Positions 26,201 through 41,200 of a DNA stretch of 64,000 bases are shown here, piece after piece. The notes under the pieces are model-generated. The model did not search any database. It saw only the letters and a program-made list of their open reading frames with translations, and had not been told where the DNA came from. Source of the DNA: Macrosoma leucophasiata. Taxonomy: Eukaryota; Arthropoda; Insecta; Lepidoptera; Hedylidae. The stretch is from assembly GCA_036365455.1 (NCBI GenBank), contig JAWQUS010000032.1, positions 15,260,001 to 15,324,000 on the forward strand, given 5' to 3'. The position numbers were made by a program, and so were the translations under genes. How positions within the stretch are numbered: position 1 is the first letter of the stretch; each line of letters begins with the position of its first letter.

Positions 26201-29200
26201 CACCTTAGGCCTCAGAAGTGGCAACGCATCTGCATTTTGCCCTTTGGTCATTGTGTGGGTGTCCATAGGCTGCAGTCATCACTTAACATCAATGTGAACT
26301 TCATGCTTGTTGCCACATCCATTACATAAAACAAAAGAATACATATCGTGACCATTTTTACTGTCACTCAATACAAGACATTCTCAAAATGACCCTTTAA
26401 GGAGAAGAGGTTTACTAACGCCAAACTATATTCCTCGTTTCTTTAAATATCATTAGGATCGCTATCTTAATGTGACTAAATTTATCTTTAATGGCCGAAC
26501 CGATTTTGATAACATTTTGCTATCATTCATGCTATATATACATAGAATTTGACCGCCATTGTTCGATTGACTGACTGCAATGGCGGAGGAATTCTCCTCC
26601 ACTTGTGAATATATAAAAGTGACCATGGTAAAAGTGTAAAAAGAAAATCAGTTTTTTAATACGCTTTCCTATAATTCAGCAATTAATTTACATATCATAC
26701 ATAATGATTAGGTTTCTGAAACATTTACATTATTACTTACCCATAGCTAAGTCCCCTCTCACTAAACATCTCATAAATATCTTCGCATCTTAGAATTAAG
26801 TCTTCATTATTAAGTGATATCAGTTCCGTAGCAATATCCGTTTGCTTTGATTTAGTAATAAATCCTGTAGCTATTTTCGTAATGTCTTCTGATACCTTGA
26901 AAATTACGTTTACCAATTAATATTTCTTTAATTAAATTTTGTATCTTTCACTTCAAGTCCCTTACGGGTTAGGCGTTATCGTTATCTATATGGAGCGCTA
27001 GATATCCCGGTCCTAACACACCTCCCGTGCTTTTCCTACATTCATCATTCTCTTCATACATGTACGTAGATTCCTAAGACCTTTGACGCCACCCTCAGAC
27101 AGGACTCGACCTATTTGGTCATGGTGGATTTATTAAATTAAGAAACTGTTTTGCAACAGAGTTATTTGCGATATTAATCCGAAAACTAGTCACTTCCGTG
27201 TAGACTAGGTTTTATACCAGAGGTGGCCAACTTGTTGAGACCCAAGATCGACTTTTCACTAACGACACTCAGGGCGAGATTCACAGACCGCACTACGACT
27301 TTACTTTCGAGCAAAGTATGCTTCGAACTGTCAAAACCCATACATTTCTGACAGTTCTAAGCACACTTTGCTCAAAGTAAAGTCGTAGTGCGGTCTGTGA
27401 ATCTCACACTCAGGGCGAGATTCACAGACCGCACTACGACTTTACTTTCGAGCAAAGGACGCTTCGAAATGTCATAACCCATACATTTCTGACAGTTCTA
27501 AGCATACTTTGCTCAAAGTAAAGTCGTAGTGCGGTCTGTGAATCTCGCACTTAGTGCGATCTACCAGTTACATATTTCTTAATTTTTTTTAATAAAACGG
27601 CATAGTTCGTGCACAATTATGGAGTAGGTATTTTTATTTTATTATGAGGGAAAAAATATAAATGAAAATTCTTAGTAATATTATCTAATGGAAGCATTGC
27701 GTATGAACATCTTCCGTTACGTAACTTCACGCCTGTAATCCCCGACGGGGTAGGCAGAGGTAAATGCATGCATTCAAGCATACATGCAAACACCCACGAT
27801 TCGCCGGTTACGTTTTGGCCTATGTAACAGGTGGCGAGCTGTTGACATCTCCGAGCAAATACCAAACTTCGAGGTACTGGGAAATTTCCAGTAAATGGAA
27901 AAATCCCCATAGAACCAGAGATAAAGGACTTTACACCATTATCTCTGATAATCCCCTACCCGGGAATCGAACCAGGACCTCAGCGTAGTAGTAGTGGCCT
28001 GCTACCACTAGGCTATCGAGGCAGTTGAATCTTCCGTGAGATAAGCAAATTGGATTTGTAGTTTGAAGTTGCCCCATAAAGATTCCAAAGTATGTACCTA
28101 AGCGTCTGTCAAGCGAGACTGGTGTGTTTTTTATTTGTTTTGAGTAGGAAAATGCTGCCACGATCGACTGGACTAATGATCACGATCGGCCGGTTGGCCA
28201 CCCCTGCTTTATACACTTTCAAAAAGTCAAGTTTTTACCTCAAACCGGCCAGTTCCTCTATGTATAATAACTGTAATATTCAGCTGCCTCTGCTCATGCA
28301 ATATTGGCTGGGCAAATAGATGTACGTCACGTAATTGAACCGATACTTCTTTCCTTTTCAAGCCTAGGTTCAGCGCGAAAGTATCCCATGTAGCTATAAG
28401 AGCTGCGGCAAATGGGTATACAATTTTACCTGAAAAGCAAGTGAGTCTAGAAATAAATGAAAATTCAAGAAAACTAAAAATAAAGTTGTTTTTTTTAGTT
28501 TAATTAATGGCATCGCTTGTTATGCAAATTGCCAGTGTCATATAAAAACGATAGAAACGATATTTCGTATTCGTAATAAGCAACGTAAAAGTGAGTCAGT
28601 CAGTCAATTTATCAGTCCGTCAGTCAGAGTCACAGCAATTCGAGTAAAGCGATGGCTACTTTACCGTACATTTTTTTCTTAACAGACACTGTATAGTATA
28701 TTTTTTTAATGTAATGGATATGGCAAATAACCATGCAGTTCACATTGATGTTAAGTAATGACTTCAGCCTATAGACAAAATGCTGATGCGTTACCACTCC
28801 TTAGGCCTAAGGTGTTATGCCTTTGTACCGGAAATTATAGGGCCACGTTACCACCTGATCGGAATACGATAGTGCTGAACACTATCATTTAGCGGCAAGT
28901 ATTAAGTAATGCAGTGGTGCCTACGCCCACGAGCTCTGTCACTGGAGCTTTACCACCGGTTTATAATGCTTTCAATCTCATTTTCTCCCGGGTTAATATG
29001 TTTGTATTATGTATGTATGCGTCCTATCTAATTTTTGAACATTATGTGATGCTTAGTGTGGCACTTTATGTTATGAATCGTGCCTTTGTATTTATGGACC
29101 AAAATTACTTTATAGACCAATCATATCTTACTCAAGCTATCCATTACTTCAGGTGAAACAGGCGTGATTATGATTAGTTCAAAAATCATTGTAATTTTTC

Positions 29201-32200
29201 ATTTTATTTCAGTTCTAACCAAATGGAGGAAATTGATAAGGTAGATAAAAAAAGTCCAACCTCTTATAACATTCCCTCGTAAATATTGATATTCATCATC
29301 ATGGAGTGTGATCAGTTGTTTGGTTGAAGGAGACGCTGCTTTTTCACCAGATACGTAAAGAGGTAAATCTCTGAAATTAGTTAGTATAATTGCTTACCAA
29401 TCGATTAGTTATGCCGCCACATATCTTATATTTTAACTGCGCAAGTTGACGTTTGCACAAGTAAAACGTAACATGTGTTACAACAATTTTAGCGCAAATT
29501 CATACAAATAAAACATCATTGTTGACTTGTGTAACAATACATTTAACGTTTCCTAAATTAAAAGGTACGTAAGGTGTATAAGGTAGGTAAATTAATTTTA
29601 GATTAGTCGACTAAATTTAGATTTATTTTACAAGAAAAATGCTACTATCTTTAGAATGCTTAAAAAGAAACCGCGGCCTCTTGTCTGAAAATATAGAAGC
29701 AAATTAAAATGGATATTTAATAAGTTTGTATAATCTCAAATGGTGAAATTAAACTTAGGTAAGAAACCAATTTAGGGACCGATTAGGGTAATAAAGGGTT
29801 GTTTGTGCATTTGATGGTTACAACGGGCACTAACGTCGTATCGTCAATTTCGTCGTATTATTTGTCGCCTCTTCTGTTACATAATAATGTAATAATTAGA
29901 CAGTCTACTTACAATTTCTCTTCATGACCCCATTGCACCAAATGGGATAGGAGAGGCGTTTCCGTTGACACAGGAAATTGTACTTTAGGATATAAATTAG
30001 CAACATTTGGATTGTATCCTTCTATGTAGATCCTAAAATTAAAATGAGATGTCAAATAAGCTACACATATTTTATTTTATATCTGCACATTAATTTCTGT
30101 AATCTACACATTAAGTTCTTTTATCTGCACATTAAGTTCTTTAATCTGCACACTAAGTTCTTTCATTTGGTAATTAAGTTCTTTAATCTGCGCATTAAGT
30201 TCTTTGATTTGCTTATTACTTACCCCCTTATTCATAAACGTATTTTAGCTAAAGTGTTGCTAATCTCTCCTTTGTCTTTTTCTATCCTGCACATTTGACA
30301 TTGCAACTGACAAAGACAAAGCATTCTGTAGCTAAAACGTATCTAATGTACGTTTATGAATAAGGGGGTAATTCCTTAATCTGCACATTAAGTTCTTTAA
30401 TCTGCATATTATGTCCTTTAATTCGCACATTAAGTTTTTTTACTACGTATCCAGAATTTTTTTTTTTTCAATAAAATTATTTTCAAACCCAAAGTAGAAT
30501 AACCGCCACATATTAATATCAAACGTACCTTCCAATAGCGTTCAAAAGAAAAACAATGTTATCTTCGTCTTTACGTTTAGTAAGAGGTATATGACGACAA
30601 TCGGAAGATAGAGATCTTTTCAAAATAGCTTGGAGAAGACCGTGGGGAGCTATTTCCACCAGCACAGCGTTCGATGGCACAAACTTTAGTCCTTCTTCAA
30701 AAAGCACCGGTGTCTATTTCGGTTAAAAAGGCCAAATTAATGTCTTGTTTTCAAGATATTGTGTTAAGTATCAATTTAAATTTTACAGGAACAGATGTTA
30801 GGTACTACAATGTTTTTAATGTAACGTCACGTCTGTATTCGCCGAAGCAGTAGGCGTCAATAGTAGAGGTCAATGCATGGATTCAAGTATACATACAAAC
30901 ACCTACACTTCGCCTGTTACATGTTAAAGGTAGCGAGCCTATCCTAACTTCTCCGGATACATTGAAAAACTCTGAGGGTGGAACTGAAAAAAATTAAAAA
31001 ATGGAAAAATTCAAAAAAGCTGCGCGTCTGCTTTTAAGACCATTTATTTTTTGCCACTTTTATAGACAAGAAATCTAAATATAACGCTACCAAAGTAAGA
31101 TGAATCCTTCTCATTAAAAGGATCTTCGTCACTTACCATCATATTATTATTGAGATATTCAGCAGACAAATACTTGGCGTCAGGTTCATTCCATCTCTCG
31201 ACAGGCACAGACGTACAAACCCAGCGATCACTTCGTAGCCTTGGCATTTTTATTATTTGTTTCAAGTATTCTAAATGCGGTTTATCTATAACAATTTCAC
31301 ATGTAAATAAACCATTATACCCATTTTTTACAACATATGAGTTCGGGCTTGGTTGTGATTAGACGTTACAATGTGTAAATGTAAGGTATGTGTGTGATGT
31401 ATGCAGCCGACAGCCGACCAGTCACGTGCCCGCTCTTGCATGTACGCTTGCATTTACATAGTACCGACGTCTTCGACACAAACAAGCTTCTACGAGCGAC
31501 ATCCATACAAATATTCTGGGCGCCGCAACTACTAATTCTTTCGATTTCTCTAATGCTCCGATTTCAATCACTCGTTTTACTTCCATTTTTTTTATTGACT
31601 TGTCACCAACAGTAAAATCGATAATAATTTGCTAGTTAACAAGCCGATATAGTCCATTTGAGACAATATCGTTATTAATAATTACTATATATACTAATAA
31701 TACCAATAATACAATATTATCTTAATAAATCTTTAATAGCTAGTTTTCAAGAAGATTGCGCGTTTATAGCATTAACAAAACACTTTTCTTACCCATTTCA
31801 GCAATATATTTTGAATGATAGGCAATATTGCCCGATTCAACCATCTTTGCGAAGATTCCTCCAGTAGTCAGTTCAGAAACGAAGGCTGACATGGATTCAT
31901 CGGGACCTGACAGCGTGCATGTATCAGGGCCATTATGGCAGGCCACTACTATATCTGCTGGGCACATGGCCTGAATCTGTTTGGCCCCGAGGCCAACGGC
32001 GGCCATAGCTCCAGGGATCACAGGGACCTTAGCCGAAACTAGACCACGGTAGTATGCTGCTAAGATAGCTTCCTCCAAAGTAAGACACCCATCTGCATAA
32101 CCACATCCGATTTCACCCAAACTATGACCTATGACAAAGAAATGAACGTTGATAAAGTAAAATTTAAGAAACCATGCATTCATGTGTCTTCCATTATTGA

Positions 32201-35200
32201 CTGATTGACTGATAGACAAATCCACATCCCGACTTGTAGCTGGTGGTAGAGTTTAATGCCAAAACGTGAGTACTTATTCAATTTTTGCAACGACTGCTAT
32301 ACGGTTATTATGAAATTTATATATAACAGCGGCCACGCTCGCGTATGAGCCATTAAAAATTTTCCTAAAAAATATGTTACTTCTAATATCTCCAAAAATA
32401 TGTGTACATACAAAGTGATCACATGATTCGCGTGAAGGCGTAAAAATAAAACTTATATTCGCATAAACAATACATATTATAATAAAGTAGCAAAACAGGG
32501 ATGTGTTTTGTGATTCTTTATAATAAAAGTAGATTCACTCTGTGCTAAAGAATAAAATTGAAGTAATAGTTTTGTCCCATATTCAGTTTATTTATCCCTC
32601 TGATAATAAAATTGAAGTCGATAATGTGACCCTAAATTGTAACTTGTGATATAAACTGACCTAATAACATAATTATTCCTTACCAATCATTTTGTCAGGT
32701 ACCATTCCCAATTTCGCGAGAACATCAGTGAGTGCTATTTGTATAGCGACAATGCCAACCATGGATGCTATATTATTTCCAAGAAATACAGATTTATCTG
32801 GTGATGTGATTATATGGATAACGTCTACACCAAATGGTTGTAAAGTTTTCTGGCATCTGTAATAAATAAAAATGGAAATAAAAATATGTCAGACAGGGAT
32901 AACCACCGAAGCCCCATCGATCAGCATCCGAGCGTCGAATATATATTATCTTTCCCTTTTTGATTTGTTGTTACAGAAAATATACATATGTCTATTATTA
33001 AGATGGTGATTACCCGTGCACCCACTGGCTCCACCCACCGAGGGGTAATTCCTATTTACCCGCTACATCAATACATAAACTGCAAAGTATTACTCGTAGT
33101 AACGATATCGCATGGCCTAGTTATTCAGGATAAACATAAATCTATGCATCTTAAACAGATGATCTCTCGCAAAGAGATTGCCAAAAGCCCTTCGCTCCTT
33201 GCCATTATAATATCCAAATTTATTAAAATTTTAATACTTGTGTATAGCTTCAGCAAATGCAGGCATACGCATCAGGTGAGCTCCCATCTCATTCCACTGC
33301 GACCCCATACCACTGTACACGAACCACAGCGGCCGAACTGAGTCATCATAGTATTCTGCCTTCTCTCCCAGGCATACGGTTTCATTGCCTTCGCTTGTAT
33401 CTGTTAGAATATTGTAAGGGATGATTAATAGGGATGTTATGGAGCTCTGTAATCGTAACCTAAACTACCGGGTATCCGAAATATCGTTGACATAGACGGG
33501 GAAATACATTAGTTTTTTTTTAATTTTTTAAAACGTGATTTTAGTTGAGTGAGTTAGAAACTTAAGTGCCTTTTATTCTTATTTAACTGCCTCGGTAGCC
33601 TAGTGGTAGCAGGTCACTACCACTACACTGAGGTCCTGGGTTCGATTCCCGGGTCGTGGATTATCAGAGATAATGGTGTAAAGTCCTTTATCACTGGTTC
33701 TATTGGGATTTTTCCATTTTCTGGAAGTTTCCTAGTACCTCGAAGTTTGGTAATGTGCCCGGAGATGTCAACAGACTCGTCACCTGTTACATGGGCCAAA
33801 ACGTAACCGGCGAATCGTGAGTATTTGTATGTATGCTTGAATGCATGCATTTACCTTTGCCTACCCCTTCGGAGATTACAAGCGTGAAGTTATGAAATTA
33901 AGAAAAAACTGCACAGAGCAGGACTTAGGAGAGCTTGAGGGAGAAAAGTAATCTGATTTTTGGAAGAAAGAAATATTGCACATCGAACATGATTGTGGGG
34001 ACTGGTCTGTTATGATTTGCGGGTGTTATTTTCTATCACGATATTAAGCTGTTGATGGGTATTTGTGTATGTGTTTATATGCAAATATTTAAATGCCATG
34101 GACGTTCACATTATCTTCATTCTATTTTAATTCTATTTAATAATATTTGTATTAAATCTAAGGTTTTGACAAAAGAGCAACACGCTGAGTTTGTTGGGTA
34201 GCGTTTCTTCTCAGTAGTGCCGGCACTTGGAACTCTGCTAAGTGAATGACTATGATTATGACGAACAGATTTTTCTTTTTCTTCTATGAAGGAATTAAAA
34301 AATTTGATGATTTCCATATCGGTAAAATATTATTATTAAATTGGTATTTATGAATACCTATTGGATTGTTACTAAGAGTCATTCTCTCTAGGTAGCTTAT
34401 AACCCGACAATGCAAAAGTGTCCTTGTAGACCAACTTGAAATAAATGATTTGAATTTTAATATTTTTTTTTACCCTTAGGAAGGAGATTTTGGCTTATTT
34501 TGGTACTGTAGAGCGTTGTCTCTTTCGCACCTTACAAATGTGACGTTTGTCGACCATTTTGATTCAAGTTATTAACAATACCAGATTATCAGTGCTCACG
34601 TAGGCAGTGTACAGCAGAGATAACGCTCTACGAAGTCAAAACTAGCCGATCGTCTCTTTCGTAAGATATGGAATATTTATTGCTGGGTACTGTAAAAGTA
34701 TTCATTTAGCGAGGTAAGCGAATTTATAAAACTTTTTGTGTTGAATAGTCCATTTATTGAAGAAGGTTATAACTATATACCATCACGCCACGACCTAAAG
34801 GAGCTGAATAACAATAAAAAATACACACAGAAACGGGAAAATATCCCCATGCAAAGCCAAATTCCAAAGGGCAGGTATTAATAAACTTTTCTTTTTTATT
34901 CTTCAAGAACAATCAAGAAGCATAGTTACAAGTGTTTTGTGAACTACATACACTTACCAAGAACAGCGTAACCCCTGCCAAGGTGACCTGATATTCTCTT
35001 CTCGTGAATATTTCGTAAAAGGGCCAGTTCTTCATAATCTATCGCTCTAGATTTAAGATTGTCAATAACCATTTTTACAGCACTATCTTGTCGCCCTGAT
35101 ATCAGTACCAATTGCGGTACACTCGATTTGTATTGATTTAGATTCTGAAATTAAATTTTATTGTCTTTGATTACATCAAAGCATGTACTGTATCCTCTTA

Positions 35201-38200
35201 GTGGTCTCTAAAATGCCTTTCTTAGTGCTCACTTAAATCATGAATGGAACACCTGTACCAAATTTCAAGTTTGTAGGTAGGTACAGTAATTTTGGCTGTG
35301 CCTTGATATCTAAGAAAAACACTTTCTTAAACATCTTCTCGTCTGACTTACCGCAGTGTCTCAAGAAAAAGGTCTTTGATCAGTGTGTGTTGCCAGTGAT
35401 GACTTATGGGACAGAAACGTGGTCGCTCACTATGGGCCTCATGAGCTGGCTCAAGATCACTCAGAGAGCAATGGAGAGAGCTATGCTCGGAGTTTCTCTG
35501 CGAGATCGAATCAGAAATGAGGAGATCCGCATGAGAACTAAAGTTACCGACATAGCTCACCGAATAGCGAGACTCAAGTGGCAGTGGACAGGGCACATAG
35601 CTCGAAGAACTGACGGCCGTTGAGGCAGAGCAGTTCTCGAGTGGCGACCGCGTACCGGAAAGCGAAGCGTAGGCAGGCCCCCCACAAGATGGACCGACGA
35701 TCTGGTGAAGGTCGCGGGCAATCGCTGGACGAGGGCGGCCCAGGACCGTTCCTTGTGGCACTCTTTGGGGGAGGCCTTTGTTCAGCAGTGGACGTCTATT
35801 GGCTGAAATGATGATATCTAAGTCCTTTTTTTTTCTATATAAAGATAATATTATAGAATGATTTAATTTCATTAATATTTTATTATGGAATTGATTGAAC
35901 TGTCTGGTCATAATTTTTTTTTCTCTAACGAGCGTAATTATCACTTTTGGCCTTGTAATTTCCGGCACAGAGACATAACACCTTAGGCCTCAGGAGTGGT
36001 AACGCATCTGTGTCTATAGGCTGCAGTCATCACTTAACATCAATGTGAACTGCATGCTTGTTTGCCACTTCCATTAAGGACACAAAAAAAACGTTACGTT
36101 GAAACAGCAAATGTACAATAACCAGCAAGAGATATTGCACATAGAGCCTACGAAAGAGACGATCGGCTAGTTTCGACTTCGTAAGGCGTTGTCTCTGCTG
36201 CGCACTGCTTACATAAGCTTTGATTGGTTAAAACTTGATGAAAATGGCGCACAAATGTGTGTACCTCGTGGCCTGACGGGGTACATAGTGTAAACCGGGT
36301 CAAAGAATAGAAAGAAAGAAAGAAATATCTACGTAAGTAAGGTACAAAAGAAATAACGCTCTACAGACCCGAAATAAGCTGAAGTCTCCTTTCTGAAGTC
36401 GATGTGCAATATTTCTTGTTAGATACTGTACTGCAAACTGGTTATCAAAATTATGTCTACCTAACCTAATATGCCTTCCAATGTAATGATAGATACTCGT
36501 AAATGCATGACCGTCGCCAGGGTGCGAAAGACTAGAGATAAAAAATCACCTTATCATACTATTATTAAAAATGCGAAAGTTCGTATGTCTGTTTGTTTTT
36601 TGTTACTCCTTCATGCAAATACTGCTTAACCGATTTTCATGAAATTTGGCACACGCGTAGAGGGTAACTTGAGTTTTTATCCCGAAAAAATGTTCCTGTG
36701 ATATGTTTCCACAGGTTACGCGAAAAGCGACCTACACGCGAGCGGTTCCGCGAGCAACAGCTAGTATCCCATAACTATAGGTTCCAACCTGGCCCTCTAG
36801 AGCCAATCTGTCCTCCCCTAAAGGCAAACTCTCCTCTACATCGTTCTTATCTTCGCTCTTGGATATTATCACAGTCTAAAGAAAACGAACGTGTTAATCA
36901 CCTATTATTATATGAGTAATAAATTACCGTATAATAAAACAATTGAATACCTTAGGTTTGTGCCAACCATTCAACAGCACATGGCCGTTAATTCCATTGA
37001 ATGACAAGTTGTTGATGGCTATGTATGACCTCGTTATTGGCTGGTTCTCCGATACTATACAAACACGACGCTGCCTGATAGCTGGAACATCTTGTCGAGG
37101 ATTCTCACAGTTTAGATTTGCAGCAACTTCTCCCTTTTGGTATGCCAGAAGCACCTGTGAATTTCAATTTTAAATTTCATCTTCAAAAAAACTACATTTT
37201 TAAGTTTTTTTTTTATGTAAGGAAGGTGGCAAACAAGGGTGCAGCTCCCATTGATGTTAAGTGAGGACTCCAGCCTGTAGACATATACACAGCGCGGACA
37301 CTCCGCCAAAATTCCATACAAACGCTTTATTTGGTTTCTATTACACAGACATCAATCAGTGACGTGTATTTACACGCGCACCTGTGTGCGTAGCACGTAC
37401 AAAATACCAACGGAAGAGGGGAAGGGGTTGTTATCGCCAATAAGAGGGGAAGGGGTTGAGGATGCGGGCAAATAGGGCGGGACGTCGAAGTGTCCATTCT
37501 ATACGTAGTATTATTACATATTCTCTGACGATAGTGGTGATCACTACCATTTGGTGGCAGATAGATTAGGTAACGCGCTTGATCTCCTGCACTTGGAACT
37601 CTACCAACAGTAAACATTAAGCCTGGGTTGCACCAAGACTTTTGTTAAATTTTAAGTTATTGTAAAATTTCACATCCTTTTCAAACTTTATGAAATCTGT
37701 TAAAGTTAGAGCAGGATGTGAAATTTTACAATAACTTTAACAAATATCGTGATGCAACCCAGGCTTAGAGATGAAACTACAATAAGTAGCCTTAGTTGCG
37801 TTAAGTCCGCCTTATGTACAGTTCCTTCTTTTGTGCATTCAAGTTACATAAATAAACAAATAAACAAGAAATAAGATACACTACGCGGAGAATCACCTTA
37901 GTTTTGTGCAAGTGAGAACGATTTCTTTTGTAAGTATCTTTGGGGAAAGCTTTTGTCCAGCTATGGACGTATTTCGGTTGAAATAATGATGGTTAAGCGA
38001 TACGGGCGCGGTCGGGTGTGTGATGGGTGGCAAATTAAAATGCGCGTTGCCGTGCTTCGGAGGGCACGTTAAGCCGTCGGTCCCGGTTGCTTTCCATAGA
38101 TAGCAGTCGTTAAACCGTGTCAGAGGCCTGACTGTCGGGAAACATCCGACAGCGGATTGGCCACTAACCCGTATAAATTGTTTTAAACTTTCACGATTTG

Positions 38201-41200
38201 TATTCATTTTTTTTAATTGTAAACGGGACCTAATCGCGTACTATTGTAATCGACGTATTTACCTCGACACTCGACGTTTCGGCCGGAATGCAACGGCCGT
38301 GGTCACGAGTAGACTCTAGTCAGTCTACTTGTGACCACGGCCCTTGCATTACGGCATTAGTATCTCCACCAACCCGCATTGGAGCAGCGTGGTGTAGTAA
38401 GCTCCAGGCCTCCTCCCAAAAAGGGGAGAGACTCGTGCCCAGCAGTGGGACGTTTCAGGGGTTGCCATTATTACATTGTTATAATGATGGTGATCATGAT
38501 TCAATTTGTTGGCATTTCAATATCTTAAGTAATATTTTTAAGCAGGTTCGTTTTTAAACAAACCTTGGTAATAGCTACACCTCCAGACGCAGCTTCTGTG
38601 TATCCAATATTTGACATCACGGAACCAACCTTCAAAGTTTCAGTTTTGTTGGCACAGAAAACATTATCAATAACCTCCAATTCACTCTTGTCAACATCGG
38701 GAGACGCTGAAATGAAAATGTATTTAAATCTACCTACAATAGTTTTCTTTCTATTTTGGCACGCCAACAATCTGTTCCATTTGCTTTGAAAAATTTATCT
38801 CATCATAATGAATTTAATTAATGAAATCTTCCTCCTATTGGAAGTCCTTTAAACCATTTTTTTTTTAACGGCATCCCTTTATACGTGTTGATATAAAATC
38901 GAAGTGAAAGTGAAAAAAATATATTATAAAGTAAAAGACTATATAAAAATAAAGTTGTAGTTAAGAATGAAACAGTAAATAATGAAAAAAAAAATTAAAT
39001 AGTATAATGATATGATGAAACAATACATGATAGGCAAAAAGAGGGAAAAGTAAAATAGTAGTAGAATTAAAGGACAGGCAAGAAATCATTAGCAAGCTAA
39101 TAAATAGATGTCATGGCATATGAAAATACTTACCAATACCGAAAGCTTCTACATACTCTATTTCATGAGGCGCTACTTTTGCTTCTATATAAAATTGCTT
39201 CAAAAATTCTGCATAATGCGAAGGGTTTCGGTAGAACACGGCTTTTTGCGCCATACCTTCCGCCAACACCGGACTGAATTCACATTTTACGTGTACTATT
39301 TCGGCGTAAATTCTAAAATTGAAAGTTTTGATATACACAATGGGTATATTGACTAGGTATGAAGTCACCACTTTTTATTATTTCATATGAAAGCGACTTT
39401 GCAAATGAGAGAATACAAAAAAATATGAAAATTGGAGTTGAATCGTATGAAATAAAAAAACTTAAAACTGAAAAATTATTCACTTTATGATTTTTATACG
39501 ATTTGCAATAACTTATTTATAATGTTTGTAAAAAAATCCGTTTTCGCGACGAGAGTTTTTTTTTATTTCCCCATACAACACTCCTCTTCGCGTCGTACTC
39601 CTCATTACTAAGGGTCGTGATTCCCCCGATGGGAGATTACTTTCTGGCCAAGGACAGACATAGATGGAATATTCTTCCATCCATTTTTTTTTTTTTATGT
39701 AATGGTAGTGGCAAGCAAGCATGCAGTTCACATTGATGTTAAGTGATGACTGCAGCCTATAGACATCCACACAAAGACCAAGGTCAAAATGCAGATGCGT
39801 TACCACTCCTGAGGCTGAAGGTGTTATGCCTCTGTGCCGGAAATTACAGGGCCGTACATTACCACCTGACCGGAACACGATACCACACCACCATTTAGCG
39901 GCAAGTATATTAGGTAATGCGGTGGTGCCCCCGCCCGCGAGCTCCGTCACTGGAGCTCTACCACCAGTAAAATGAATCCATCCATGTCTGTCCTTGGCGT
40001 CATGGAGTGCTTCGTGGAATTTGGTGTCCATAGTATAGCCGCTCTGCCGATCCGGGGTGCGTCCGGCTATCGACATTGCTGTCGTCATTGTCATTGCTGT
40101 AAATTTTTGTATGTCAATTTCAACTTCAACTAAATGACAATAATTTAAATAATCTATTATCGCATGTTTATCGCCTACGAAAGCAAAAACATCAATCAGA
40201 TTATAACTTTTGCTTAAAAAGGAGCTACAAATCGACATGAACATTTGACAGCAATGTCGATAGGCGGACGCATCCCTGGTCACAACATCTGACTGAGCTA
40301 CGACCTCTAGGCCTTCTGCCTTCGACCTTACCAGTAACCATAAGCTGCTCGAGGCTATGTCCATCTTTTCAGGCAATGTGTCTAAAGAATTCTTGGATCA
40401 TTATACATCATTTCATGTAAGCCGTTTTGAGTCAGTTTCACAACTCCCTGCATTTTGAATCGTCATAATATTCTTATAGACGAGTTATTGAGAGATGTTT
40501 CAAAGACAGTATTTATGTATTTCAGACAATATTCAACTTCCCTATTCAGCTAAGCATTAGCTAATCAAATTACCAATAGCCATTTTAATATCCTATTCAG
40601 TCTTTGTTCAATAGGTACTGCAAATTTGTATCAAATATACTTATAATTTCAAAACTTTGATACTTTAGCATTATATTCTAACCCCCTTATTCATAAACGT
40701 ACATTAGATACGTTTTAGCTATAGAATGCTTTGTCTTTGTCTGTTGCATTGTCAAATGTGCAGGATAGAAAAATACAAAGGAGAGATTAGCAACGCTTTA
40801 GCTAAAATACGTTTATGAATAAGGGGGTTAGTGTACCAAAATTAGTTAATAATAGATTGAATATAGCATGATGTTAAGAAAAGTGGATTCTTTAGTTCTA
40901 GTTGAATAAAATAGTAGATATATTAAATAATTACCTTAAAGCATCAGTCGCTTTTTGAATAAAAAACACGCTAATGGCTTCCGATTGTGAACAACCTTCA
41001 GCATTTATATCAAAAGATCTGGTTTTACCATCTGGAGACAATTTCATGAGCCTAAAAAAAGTAAATGTTACAAAATTTTGTGTTTTAGATAATGTACTTT
41101 ATGCGTAATTCTTTTGAGAGCTTAAATCTATCATCATCGTCACTCCAACCCAAAACGTCCTGCTGGTGAAAGCCTTCCCCAAAGACGCCCACAGCATTGT

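Noticed and set aside
27270..27549. CRISPR-like or satellite array
   Set aside because: Only two units, each palindromic; fits tandem MITEs in a eukaryotic genome.
39513..40376. Open frame of 287 codons on the minus strand
   Set aside because: It reads through a family A repeat, an inverted-repeat element and a fragment of unknown repeat; no splice partner in gene B and no domain.
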